In this document: positions 15,441-23,954 of the stretch, one piece after another
Layout of the letters: every line of letters begins with the position of its first letter
Numbering within the stretch: position 1 is the stretch's first letter
Origin: CAVOOW01 sp963697675
Lineage (GTDB): Bacteria > Actinomycetota > Actinomycetes > JACCUZ01
Reading direction: 5' to 3'
Length of the DNA: 64,000 bases
Assembly: GCA_963697675.1 (NCBI GenBank)
Contig: CAVOOW010000001.1
Location: 310,001 to 374,000, forward strand
Translations under genes and position numbers: made by a program
The notes under the pieces: generated by a model
Database searches by the model: none
What the model saw: only the letters and a program-made list of their open reading frames with translations
What the model was told of the DNA's origin: nothing

Positions 15441-17132
15441 TCAGGTGACCGTGACGACGGTCGACTGCCATCCGGTTGCCCCGGACGGAAAGGGTTTGGC
15501 CCGACGGGAGGGCTGGACGGCGCCGGTGCGGTCGGTCGCGCGTACCTCGATCGTGTGTTGGCCCGGCGAGGCGTCCCACTCGTAGACCCACTGCCGCCAG
15601 GTGTCGGCCGAGGGCACACTCGCAAGCCGTGCTGCCTTCCAGTCGACACCGTCGACGCGGACCTCGACCTTGTCGACGCCACGGTGCTGAGCCCAGGCCA
15701 CTCCGGCGACGGCGACCCGACCGGCCAGGACCTTGCTCAGCGGGCGCGGTGTGTCGATGCGCGACATCGTCTTGATGGGCGCCTTGCGTGCCCAGCCGCG
15801 CCTGACCCAGTAAGGCTTGCTGTCCGCGAAGCGGGTCAGCTCGAGGTCGACGACCCACTTCGTGGCGGAGACATAGCCATAGAGGCCGGGCACGACCATG
15901 CGCACCGGGAAACCGTGCTCCGCCGGCAGCGGCTGGCCGTTCATGCCGACGGCGAGCATGGCGTCTCGTCCGTCCATCACAACCGCGGTCGGCGTGCCGA
16001 TGGTCATGCCGTCGACCGAGGTGCTGACGATCTGGTCGGCGTCCCTGTGCACTCCGACCTCCTTCAGCAGGTCGGCCAGCCGCGCACCGAGCCAGCGGGC
16101 GGTGCCGACGTACTGCCCGCCGACCTCGTTGGACACGCAGGTGAGGGTGATGTCCCGCTCGATGAGGTCAAGCTTGAGCAGCGTCGGGAAGTCGATCTCC
16201 ATCGACTGGTCGACCATGCCGTGGATTTTCAGTTGCCAGTCGGCGGTGGAAAGCTGAGGCACGATCAACGCGGTGTCGACGCGGTAGAACTCCTTGTTGC
16301 TCGTCACAAACGGGCTGAGCCCGTCGAGCTTGAGGTCGACGCTGCGGGGCAACGTCCGGGCTGGGCTCGTCGGCGCCGGAAGGCGCACGGCGGCGCGAGA
16401 CGCCGCCACATCGAAGCGACGGTTGATCGCAACCCGACCAGCGCCGCCGGCGGCACCCGCGACGGCAGCGGCGCCAATGCTCGTGAACAGGAAGGCCCGC
16501 CGGTTGTAGCCGGCGCCCTTGCGGTCGATGCCGCCGAGATAGGCGTGCACCTGGTCGGCCACCGAGCCGGGCGCTCGGAGCTCGGCAGGCGCCGCGATGG
16601 TCTCGCGCGTTCGCACACGCCGCAACGACCGGAGCATCACGTGCAGTGCGAACCCGCCCGCGAAGGCGCCGAGCACGGACGGGAGGAATGCGAACGTGGC
16701 CGCAGCGGGCCGGGTCGTCGCGGCAGCGGCACCGACCACGCCGAGCAGGGCGACACCACCAATACCAATCGGAGTACGGCTCACCGCCAGCCCGCCCGTG
16801 AGCAGGGCGAGGCCGATGAGTACGGCGACGATCGTGCCGAGCAGCACCGGCTTGTCGTTGGTGCCGAAGTGAGCGATCGCGAACTGCTTGAGCCATTGCG
16901 GGGTCGCGTCGATCACGGTGCCGCCCACGGCGACGATCGGCGAGGACTGAGAGGCGACGAACGCAGCGGCGAGTTCGGCCACGCCGAGCGCGACGCCCGC
17001 GGCAATCAGGCCACAGATGGCGCCGGCGACACGGTGGGTGCGTGACCGGCCGCTCGTATCCTGCGAGATCTCGGGCGACGGCTCGGATGACTTCTCGGGC
17101 GTGGCCGATGCGCGAGCGGTCCCTGAGGTCAT
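15441..17132 (-). CDS. Membrane-anchored molybdopterin-dependent oxidoreductase (sulfite oxidase family)
   Basis: 563 residues. The N-terminal part has about four transmembrane segments (residues about 35-165) and a hydrophobic stretch, FTSIGAAAVAGAAGGAGRVA. The catalytic molybdopterin domain follows (residues about 240-450): WQLKIHGMVDQSMEIDFPTLL, ITLTCVSNEVGGQYVGTARW (the cysteine is the expected Mo ligand), GFPVRMVVPGLYGYVSATKWV. A C-terminal Mo-co dimerisation domain has VEVRVDGVDWKAARL. Sulfite oxidase family enzymes oxidise sulfite or reduce other small molecules; the substrate is unknown. No separate heme gene is adjacent, so the electron partner is unclear. Confidence 0.88.
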   Translation of the reverse strand: MTSGTARASATPEKSSEPSPEISQDTSGRSRTHRVAGAICGLIAAGVALGVAELAAAFVASQSSPIVAVGGTVIDATPQWLKQFAIAHFGTNDKPVLLGTIVAVLIGLALLTGGLAVSRTPIGIGGVALLGVVGAAAATTRPAAATFAFLPSVLGAFAGGFALHVMLRSLRRVRTRETIAAPAELRAPGSVADQVHAYLGGIDRKGAGYNRRAFLFTSIGAAAVAGAAGGAGRVAINRRFDVAASRAAVRLPAPTSPARTLPRSVDLKLDGLSPFVTSNKEFYRVDTALIVPQLSTADWQLKIHGMVDQSMEIDFPTLLKLDLIERDITLTCVSNEVGGQYVGTARWLGARLADLLKEVGVHRDADQIVSTSVDGMTIGTPTAVVMDGRDAMLAVGMNGQPLPAEHGFPVRMVVPGLYGYVSATKWVVDLELTRFADSKPYWVRRGWARKAPIKTMSRIDTPRPLSKVLAGRVAVAGVAWAQHRGVDKVEVRVDGVDWKAARLASVPSADTWRQWVYEWDASPGQHTIEVRATDRTGAVQPSRRAKPFPSGATGWQSTVVTVT

Positions 17133-17175
17133 GACAGGTATCCGTTGCCGGAGTTGTCACGGATTGGTGGCAGAT

Positions 17176-17181
17176 TAGGGT
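17176..17181 (+). promoter_or_regulatory. Leaderless-type -10 of the second CrtI-like gene
   Basis: TAGGGT lies 8 bases before the GTG at 17190. Confidence 0.65.
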
Positions 17182-17189
17182 TCCTTCCT

Positions 17190-18689
17190 GTGGCTCGCGT
17201 CGTCGTGATCGGTGCAGGCATGGGGGGCCTGGCAGCAGCGGCCCGCCTTGCCACGCTCGGCCACGCCGTGACCGTCTGCGAGCAAGCCGCGTCGATCGGC
17301 GGCAAGGTCGGTCTGCTCTCCCGCGACGGGTTCACCTTCGACACCGGACCGTCGTTGCTCACCCTGCCGGCGGTCTATCGCGACCTGTTCATCAAGACGG
17401 GAGCCCCGCTCGAGGAGTCCGTCGAGCTCGTCGAGGTGGACCCCGCGTTCCGCTACCGCTTCCCCGACGGGGTCTGGGTGGACATGCCCAACGCCTCGCG
17501 CGCGGGCGTGCGGCGCGCGCTCGACGACGCGCTCGGCGGCGGCGCGGGCGACCAGTGGGACGACCTGCTCAACCGCGCGGAGCAGATCTGGCAGGTGACG
17601 CGCGGCCCGTTCCTCGAGTCACCGCTGGAGGGCGGGCGCGACCTGATGCGGCTGGCCCTGCGCTTCACCGACGTCCGCAAGGTCGCGCCGTTCCAGTCGC
17701 TGCGCCGGTTCGGCACCCGCAATCTGCGGGACCCCCGGCTGCGCATGGTGCTCGAGCGCTATGCCACCTACACCGGCTCCGATCCGCGGCTGGCACCCGC
17801 CGCGCTGGCGACAGTCCCGTACATCGAAGCAACGTTCGGCGCGTGGCACGTGCGCGGCGGGCTGCGCCAGCTCGCCCTCGCCGTGCACGACCGCGCGTTG
17901 GAACGAGGCGCGACGGTGCGGACAGGCTCCGACGTCGCCGAGATCGTCGTCGAGGCCGGCCGGATCGCGGGAGTCCGGCTGACCTCGGGCGAGACCATCG
18001 GGGCGGACGTCGTCGTCGCCAATGCCGACGCCGACACGGTCTACGGCACGCTGCTTCGCGGACCGGCCACGGCCAGTGCCCGGGCGCGGCTGGATCGCGC
18101 CACCCCGTCGCTCGCCGGGTTCGTGCTGCTGCTGGCCCTGCGCGGGCGCACACCCGGGCAGGCACACCACACGGTGCTCTTCCCGCGTGACTACGACGCC
18201 GAGTTCGACGCGGTCTTCGGCCGGCGCGCCACTCCGGTCGACGACCCGACGGTCTACATCAGCGCGCCCGATGACCCGGCCCTGCGACCCGACGACGATC
18301 ACGAGGCCTGGTTCGTCCTGGTGAACGCGCCCCGGCACGACGCCACGGGCAGCCGGCGCGGCGCGATCGACTGGACGACGCCGGGGCTGGCCGAGTCGTA
18401 CGCCGACCGGGTGCTCGCCGTCATGGCGGAACGAGGAGTGGACGTACGAGACCGCCTGCTGTGGCGGGAGGTACGCACGCCTGCCGACCTGGCTCTGGCC
18501 ACGCGCGCACCCGGCGGCGCGATCTATGGCACCTCCTCCAACGGCGCGCGGTCTGCGTTCCTCCGGCCGGCCAACCGCGGGCCGGTGCCCGGGCTGTTCC
18601 TGGTCGGCGGTTCGGCCCATCCCGGCGGCGGGCTGCCGCTCGTCGGCATGTCCGCGGCGATCGTGGCCGGGCTCATCGGCCCCGCCTGA
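17190..18689 (+). CDS. CrtI/CrtD-like carotenoid desaturase
   Basis: 499-residue FAD enzyme of the phytoene desaturase family. VARVVVIGAGMGGLAAAARLATLGHAVTVCEQ is the N-terminal Rossmann fold; GGKVGLLSRDGFTFDTGPSLLTLP is typical of CrtI; the C-terminal FAD motif is VPGLFLVGGSAHPGGGLPLVGMSAAIV. It is distinct from the crtI linked to crtE/crtB at 23955. In pathways with a CruF/CrtC-type hydratase a second desaturase (CrtD) acts on the hydroxylated end, so that is a reasonable but unproven role. GTG start chosen from the TAGGGT -10; the upstream frame has no coding character. Confidence 0.82.
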   Translation: MARVVVIGAGMGGLAAAARLATLGHAVTVCEQAASIGGKVGLLSRDGFTFDTGPSLLTLPAVYRDLFIKTGAPLEESVELVEVDPAFRYRFPDGVWVDMPNASRAGVRRALDDALGGGAGDQWDDLLNRAEQIWQVTRGPFLESPLEGGRDLMRLALRFTDVRKVAPFQSLRRFGTRNLRDPRLRMVLERYATYTGSDPRLAPAALATVPYIEATFGAWHVRGGLRQLALAVHDRALERGATVRTGSDVAEIVVEAGRIAGVRLTSGETIGADVVVANADADTVYGTLLRGPATASARARLDRATPSLAGFVLLLALRGRTPGQAHHTVLFPRDYDAEFDAVFGRRATPVDDPTVYISAPDDPALRPDDDHEAWFVLVNAPRHDATGSRRGAIDWTTPGLAESYADRVLAVMAERGVDVRDRLLWREVRTPADLALATRAPGGAIYGTSSNGARSAFLRPANRGPVPGLFLVGGSAHPGGGLPLVGMSAAIVAGLIGPA

Positions 18690-18718
18690 GGTCCGACTGT
18701 CCCAGGCACGGGCGTGGG

Positions 18719-20097
18719 CTAGAGGAGCGCGGTCGCCAGCCCGAAGCCGACAGTGCAGGAGGTGAAGACGGCGATCAGGCCCGGGACGATGAAGGAGTGG
18801 TTGATGACGAACTTGCCGATATGCGTCGTGCCCGTGCGGTCGAACCCGATGCAGGCCAGGTCGGAGGGGTAGGTCGGCAGGATGAAGTAGCCATATGCCG
18901 CGCCGTAGAAGGCGATGATCAGCACCGGGTCCACCCCCAGGGCGAGACCGATCGGTGCGACGGCGACAAGCGCGGCAGCCTGGCTGTTGACCAGCTTCGA
19001 GACGATGAACAGGACGATCGCGTAGGTCCATGGCTGGCCCTTCACGACATCGGCGAGCGAGGACTGCAGCGCCTCGATGTGCGCAGAGAAGAACGTGTCG
19101 GCCATCCACGCGACGCCGAAGACCGCGAAGATCGCCGTCATGCCCGCCTTGAAGACGGTGCCGTTGTTGATGTCTGCGGGCTTACCTTGCAGAAGATCAG
19201 GATGGCCGCGCCGGCCACCAGCATGGCCATCTGGATGACGAGGTTCATAGACAGCGGGGCTGTCTCACCGTCGATCGTGTACGACGGGCGAAGGTTCTCG
19301 AAGGCGCCCAGGACGACGACTGCGGCGATGCCGGCGAAGAAGATCCAAGCGGAGCGAAAGGCCTCTTTGGGGAACACGATGCCGATGAGCGTGTCGTTGG
19401 TCCCGTAGACGATCGCGCGCTGCTCGGGATCGGCGATCTTGGCCTGGAACACCGGGTCGTCGTCGAGGTCCTTGCCCCTGCGCATGCTCCACAGCGCCGC
19501 CAGCAGTACGCCGGCGAACGAGGCGGGTATGGAGATCATCAGGATCTGCGGGATGGAGTAGGACTCGCCGGCGCCCGCTCCCGCGGCGAGGATCGAGACC
19601 AGCGAGACGGTCGCCACCGACACGGGCGAGGCGGTGATGCCCATCTGGGAGGCGATCGAGGCCGCCGCCACCGGCCGCTCCGGCCGGATGTTGTTCTTGA
19701 TCGCGATGTCGTCGATAAATTGACGAGGTTGTGGCCGCGCAGGTGGGTGTTCGGGAACATCGTGTAGACCACGTGGCCGGTACCGCACAGCACCGTCAGC
19801 ATCCACGTGGTGATCGGCGCGAGGATGGTGATGTATTTCGGATGCCGGCGCAGGATTCTCTCGGCGAACTGCATCATCACGTTGAGGCCGCCGGCGCTCT
19901 GCAACACCGACGCGCACCCGATCACCGCCAGGATGGTCAGCATCACGTCGACGGGCGGGCAGGCCGGGAGTCAGCCCGAACGCGAAGACCAGGACGACGA
20001 GGCCGACGCCCGAGATCAGGCCCAGGCCGATGCCGCCGTAGTGAACGCCGAGCAACAGGCAGCCCAGGATGACGAGGACCTGCATTGCGATGAGCAT
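18719..20097 (-). CDS. Anaerobic C4-dicarboxylate transporter, DcuA/DcuB family (three frameshifts)
   Basis: About 459 codons split over frames. It starts MLIAMQVLVILGCLLLGVHYGGIGLG with AAGGAC upstream. Frameshifts are needed near 19952-19960 (LTPG to PVDVMLTILAVIG), 19717-19720 (GHNLVN to FIDDIAIKNN, apparently one T lost from a T run) and 19181-19187 (ILIFCKV to KPADINNGTVFKAG). The C-terminal part, SKLVNSQAAALVAVAPIGLALGVDP and GYFILPTYPSDLACIGFDRTGTTHIGKFVINHSFIVPG, is highly characteristic of Dcu transporters, which exchange fumarate, aspartate and succinate. Conserved sequence across all breaks argues for sequence errors over decay. Confidence 0.82.
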
Positions 20098-20238
20098 GGG
20101 ACGGTCCTTCGCTGGGCGATCAGACCGGCCATGAGGCACCGGGCTTCGCACGGATGTCCCGCACGGAATGCTGCAATTTTATGGATATGGGCCTGTTGTT
20201 CGGGCAAGGCTGATTCGGACGTTTAGTGGCTTTGGACC

Positions 20239-20397
20239 CTAGCGACGTGTTTCAGCGCGCCGCCCGATCGCTCGGCTGACGTCGACGCGCAGCGACTCGT
20301 CGTGCGCAGGGCTGTAGCTCGTCACGACCGGCGGCACCCGGAAGTCGGCAAGGTCGCCGGCCGGAGTCGCGGCAACATCCCACGAGCCGGAAACCAC
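20239..20397 (-). CDS. Possible small protein, unknown
   Basis: A 52-codon frame from GTG at 20397 to TAG at 20239 reads VVSGSWDVAATPAGDLADF, then RVPPVVTSYSPAHDESLRVD and a basic tail. Codon third positions are mostly G/C, as in neighbouring genes. It starts 22 bases after the CDP-alcohol phosphatidyltransferase stop on the same strand. No Shine-Dalgarno sequence or family is recognised. It is otherwise the only content of the 320-base gap between that gene and the Dcu gene. It could equally be chance. Confidence 0.3.
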   Translation of the reverse strand: MVSGSWDVAATPAGDLADFRVPPVVTSYSPAHDESLRVDVSRAIGRRAETRR

Positions 20398-20419
20398 TAC
20401 TGCGAGCGAGCCCGCCGGA

Positions 20420-21082
20420 CTAGTGCAGCCGACGGTGGACGACGACCAGCAGCTGGCCGAGACCGATCACGCCGAGGGCGACCCAGGCGACCGCCCCCAA
20501 CGACGCCCAGACGCCGTCGGTGAACATCCCCGCGCAGAGCAGGAACGCCGCGGTCACGATCACCCGCGTCGGGCGCTCCCACACCGTGACCACGCCGACC
20601 TCGGACATGCCCGCAGCACCGGCCCGAGCCCGCACGAACTCCTGAAGGAACATCAGCGCTCCACCGGCAACGCACACCGACGCCGGTGCACCGGCCAGCC
20701 ACAGCGCCCCGACGTAGGCCAGGTCGCTGACCCGGTCGGCCGTCGAGTCGAGGACGTAGCCCCATCGCGTCGAGCGCCCCGTCAGCACAGCGACGGCACC
20801 GTCGAGGTTGTCGAGCAGGCCAGAGAGCACGACGACCAGGGCGGCGAGGATCAGCCAGCGACCGTCGAGCCACGCCAGGGCAGCAGCAGCGAGGCTGACG
20901 AGCACGGCCAGACAAGTGAGCGCGTCGGGCGAAAGCCGCGCTCGAACGGGAAGTCGCGCGACGTCGTACGTCAGGGAAAGCCACCATCGCACCAGGGTGT
21001 TGGAGCGCGGGTCATAGCCACCGTGCAGCTGTGACCACTGCTGCAGGTAGCTGTCCCGGCTCGGCAGGGCATGGCGTTCCAC
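20420..21082 (-). CDS. CDP-alcohol phosphatidyltransferase family protein
   Basis: 220-residue membrane protein with about five helices. The catalytic motif DG-AV-A-V-(8)-G-YVL-D-STA-D near residue 90 matches DGxxAR-x8-GxxxDxxxD except that the conserved arginine is valine. The family transfers a phosphoalcohol from CDP-alcohol to an acceptor in phospholipid or phosphoinositol synthesis; substrates cannot be deduced, and the missing arginine makes activity less certain. The GTG start has CACAAT, a variant of the local -10, 7 bases upstream. It lies 16 bases downstream of the SIMPL gene. Confidence 0.8.
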   Translation of the reverse strand: MERHALPSRDSYLQQWSQLHGGYDPRSNTLVRWWLSLTYDVARLPVRARLSPDALTCLAVLVSLAAAALAWLDGRWLILAALVVVLSGLLDNLDGAVAVLTGRSTRWGYVLDSTADRVSDLAYVGALWLAGAPASVCVAGGALMFLQEFVRARAGAAGMSEVGVVTVWERPTRVIVTAAFLLCAGMFTDGVWASLGAVAWVALGVIGLGQLLVVVHRRLH

Positions 21083-21098
21083 ACGGTCGATTGTGCCG

Positions 21099-21854
21099 TC
21101 AGGCGAAGGACCACACGACCTTCACCGAAACCGACACCTTCTGCGAGCCGGCCTCGATCGGCACCGCCTTGGCGGCGGCCACGTCCATAGCGCGGTAGCT
21201 GAGCGGCTGCGGTCCCGAGCTGTCCACCTGCTCGGACACCGAGGACACGGCGCCGAGACCGCGCCCGGCCGCCTCGGCGTAGGTCTCGGCCTTTGCCTTC
21301 GCCTCGGCGAAGGCCTGCTTGCGCGCCTGCACGAGGAGCTCGCTGTCGCCCTCGAGGTCCAGCTGCAACCCGTCGACGCGCGCCGTGTCGCCCCCAGCGG
21401 CGACGGCTCGCTTCACGAGCTGGCCGGCCTTGTCCAGGTCGCGCAGCGTGGCCGACAGGCTTTCGGTCGCTATGTAACCCGTGATGCGCTGCTGGCTGCC
21501 GTCGTATGAGTAGTCCGGGTAGACCGACAGCCCCGCCGTCCGCAGGTCCTTGGCTGCGACACCGCCGTCGCGCAGCGCTCTGATCACGTCGCGGATGGCC
21601 GCGCTCGCCTTCGCCAGGGCTGCGTCGACGGACGACGCCCGCGCCTCGGAACTCATGTCCAGGCGCAGCACGTCGGGTGTGCCGGACACCTCCCCGACGC
21701 CCGTCACCGAAATCCCCGGCGACTTGTCGACGGCCGGGGTGGCTGCGGCTGCGGGCGTCGTCCCGCCGTGCCCGATCGAGCCGAGTACGTAGGCGGCGAG
21801 CAGGACGAGAACGGCGAGAACGGCGGCAATGGTGGGCTTCGCGATGGCGATCAT
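21099..21854 (-). CDS. SIMPL (DUF541) domain exported protein
   Basis: 251 residues. An uncleaved anchor or signal segment (MIAIAKPTIAAVLAVLVLLAAYVLGS) is followed by a SIMPL/DUF541 domain: ISVTGVGEVSGTPDVLRLDM, SSVDAALAKASAAIRDVIRALR, GLSVYPDYSYDGSQQRITGYIATESL, ARKQAFAEAKAKAETYAEAAGRGLGAV. The family is widespread in the periplasm or envelope; members form large oligomers but no reaction is known. It starts 35 bases after metF and is probably in the same transcript. Because of the frameshift in metF an apparent 561-codon fusion exists, which I reject. Confidence 0.85.
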   Translation of the reverse strand: MIAIAKPTIAAVLAVLVLLAAYVLGSIGHGGTTPAAAATPAVDKSPGISVTGVGEVSGTPDVLRLDMSSEARASSVDAALAKASAAIRDVIRALRDGGVAAKDLRTAGLSVYPDYSYDGSQQRITGYIATESLSATLRDLDKAGQLVKRAVAAGGDTARVDGLQLDLEGDSELLVQARKQAFAEAKAKAETYAEAAGRGLGAVSSVSEQVDSSGPQPLSYRAMDVAAAKAVPIEAGSQKVSVSVKVVWSFA

Positions 21855-21889
21855 GGTGCTTGGACGCCGTCGCGCGGGGCACGGTTCCC

Positions 21890-22784
21890 TCAGGTGCGCC
21901 CGGGAAGGCCCAGCTGCTCGTAGATCTCCCGCGTCGCGGTGGACGTGTTCAGGGTGATGAAGTGCAGGCCGGGAACTCCCTCGGCCAGCAACCGCTCGCA
22001 GAGCTCGGTCGCCGCCTCCACGCCGACCTTGCGCATCTGGTCGGGGTCCTCCTCGACCGCGTGCAAGCGGGCGGCCAGCTCCGGCGGGAACGCGGCGTTC
22101 GACAAGCGTGGCGAAGCGCTCGATCTGCCGCACGTTGGTGGCGGGCATGATGCCCGGGATGATCGGCACGTCGCAGCCGGCGGCAGCGACGCGGTCGCGA
22201 AGCCGAAGGTAGTCATCGGCGTAGAAGAACATCTGGGTGATCGCATAGTCCGCGCCGGCGTCGCACTTCTCGACGAAGTGCCGGATCTCGCTGTCCCAGT
22301 CGGGCGAGCGCGGGTGCTTCTCCGGGAAGGCCGCGACACCGACGCAGAAGTCGCCAGAGGACTTGAGCAGGCGTACGAGGTCGACCGCGTAAGGCAGGCC
22401 TTCCGGGTGCGGGGTCCACTCCGCCTGCGGGTCGCCGGGCGGGTCGCCCCGCAGCGCGAGGACGTTCACGACGCCGGCAGCCGCGTACTGCCTGATGATG
22501 TGACGCAGTTCGTCCAGCGAGTGGTCGACGGCCGTGAAGTGGCCGACCGGCATCAGGGTCGTCTCGCGGGCGATGCCCTCGGTCATCGCGATGGTCTTGT
22601 CGCGGGTGCCGCCGCCGGCCCCGTAGGTCACCGAGACGAAGGTCGGCTTGAGCGCCTCGATCTGGCGCAGCGCCATCCAGAGCTTCCGCTCGCCCTCCTC
22701 GGTCTTGGGCGGGAAGAACTCGAACGAGAAGGACCGGTCGCCGCTGGCGAGCCGGTCACGCAGCGCGACGGCCGGTGAAACCAT
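21890..22784 (-). CDS. metF: 5,10-methylenetetrahydrofolate reductase (frameshift)
   Basis: About 298 residues. The N-terminal part, MVSPAVALRDRLASGDRSFSFEFFPPKTEEGE, VSVTYGAGGGTRDKTI, NVLALRGDPPGD and DYAITQMFFYADDYLRLRDRV, is classic MTHFR, which reduces 5,10-methylene-THF to 5-methyl-THF for methionine synthesis. At about 22100-22106 the frame shifts (RFATL to SNAAFPPELAARLHAVEEDP), and the other frame finishes VPGLHFITLNTSTATREIYEQLGL. Start ATG has TAACCT 6 bases upstream (AGGTTA at 22791-22796 on the + strand) and no ribosome-binding site. It is divergent from crtE, as Rv2172c is near idsA2 in M. tuberculosis. Confidence 0.88.
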
Positions 22785-22790
22785 GCGTCG

Positions 22791-22796
22791 AGGTTA
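22791..22796 (-). promoter_or_regulatory. Leaderless-type -10 of metF
   Basis: TAACCT on the minus strand lies 6 bases before the metF ATG at 22784. Confidence 0.6.
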
Positions 22797-22862
22797 TCTG
22801 TCCCGGTCGGCCGCTCGATGCATCCGTCATGGGCGGGCAGGCAGAAGGCCATCACGTGCCCC

Positions 22863-22868
22863 TACTCT
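22863..22868 (+). promoter_or_regulatory. Leaderless-type -10 of crtE
   Basis: TACTCT lies 8 bases before the GTG at 22877. Confidence 0.6.
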
Positions 22869-22876
22869 CGGTTGAC

Positions 22877-23947
22877 GTGACCCCTGACTCGCCGCTGGAC
22901 GCCGAGGACCTGCGCACGCGGGTCCAGAAGGCGCTCGACGACGCCCTCGCCCACCAGGCCGAGGTCCTCGACGCGGTGAGCCCCGACCTCGCCCCGCTCA
23001 TGGACGCGATCAGCGACCTGCTCAGCGGCGGCAAGCGGTTGCGCGCGGCGTTCTGCTACTGGGGCTGGCGCGGCGCGGGGGGCCCCGACACCGCCGGCGC
23101 CCTGACCGTGGCCACCTCGCTCGAGGTGTTCCAGGGTGCGGCCCTGATCCACGACGACGTGATGGACGGCAGTGACACCCGCCGGGGCATGCCCGCCGTG
23201 CACCGGCGCTTCGCGTCGATGCACCGCGGCAACGGCTGGCTCGGGTCGCCCGAGTCCTTCGGGGTGGCCGGCGCCGTGCTGGCCGGTGACCTGTGCCTGT
23301 CGTGGTGCGACGAGATGTACGCCGAGTCGGCGCTCCCGCCAGAGGTGCTCGCCCGCGGTCGCAGGGTCTTCGACCAGATGCGCACCGAGCTGATGTGCGG
23401 CCAGTACCTCGACATGCTCGAGCAGGTGCGCGCGACGACGTCGGTGGAGCAGGCTCGCCACGTCATCCGCTTCAAGAGCGCGAACTACACCGTCGCGCAG
23501 CCGCTGCTGCTGGGCGGAGCGCTCGCTGACGCTCCTGCAGCGCTGCTCGCGGCGTACGACAGCTATGGCCTCGCGCTCGGCGAAGCCTTCCAGCTGCGCG
23601 ACGACGTGCTCGGCGTCTTCGGCGACCCGACCGCAACCGGCAAGCCGGCCGGCGACGACCTGCGTGAGGGCAAGCGCACGGTGCTCGTGGCCTCGGCGAT
23701 GGAGACGGCGTCCCCGGCGCAGGCGGCCGAGCTGCGGCGCAGCCTCGGCGACCCGCGGCTCGGCGCGGACGGCGTCGAGCGGTTGCGCAGCCTGTTCGTC
23801 GAGACGGGGGCGCTGGCGACCGTGGAGGGGCTGATCGCCTCGCTCTGCGACTCGGCGCTGGCGACCCTGGCCGCGGCCGAGGTCGAGCCCGAGGCTCGCC
23901 GCGTCCTCGAGCGGCTCGTGGTGGCGGCCACGAACCGCGACCAGTAG
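22877..23947 (+). CDS. crtE: Polyprenyl (GGPP) synthase
   Basis: 356-residue trans-isoprenyl diphosphate synthase. The first aspartate-rich motif is HDDVMD (residues 92-97) and the second QLRDDVLGVFGD; GGKRLRA and the FKSANYTVAQPLLLGGAL segment are also present. It condenses IPP with allylic diphosphates, most likely to GGPP since it leads an operon with crtI and crtB. It sits where idsA2 lies in M. tuberculosis, next to metF. GTG start with a TACTCT -10; the upstream frame lacks coding character. Seven bases separate it from crtI. Confidence 0.9.
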   Translation: MTPDSPLDAEDLRTRVQKALDDALAHQAEVLDAVSPDLAPLMDAISDLLSGGKRLRAAFCYWGWRGAGGPDTAGALTVATSLEVFQGAALIHDDVMDGSDTRRGMPAVHRRFASMHRGNGWLGSPESFGVAGAVLAGDLCLSWCDEMYAESALPPEVLARGRRVFDQMRTELMCGQYLDMLEQVRATTSVEQARHVIRFKSANYTVAQPLLLGGALADAPAALLAAYDSYGLALGEAFQLRDDVLGVFGDPTATGKPAGDDLREGKRTVLVASAMETASPAQAAELRRSLGDPRLGADGVERLRSLFVETGALATVEGLIASLCDSALATLAAAEVEPEARRVLERLVVAATNRDQ

Positions 23948-23954
23948 GCGCGGT

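Noticed and set aside
21099..22784. A single 561-codon MTHFR-SIMPL fusion protein
   Set aside because: The MTHFR sequence leaves this frame at about 22100 and ends normally at 21890 in another frame; the SIMPL part has its own start and signal segment at 21854.
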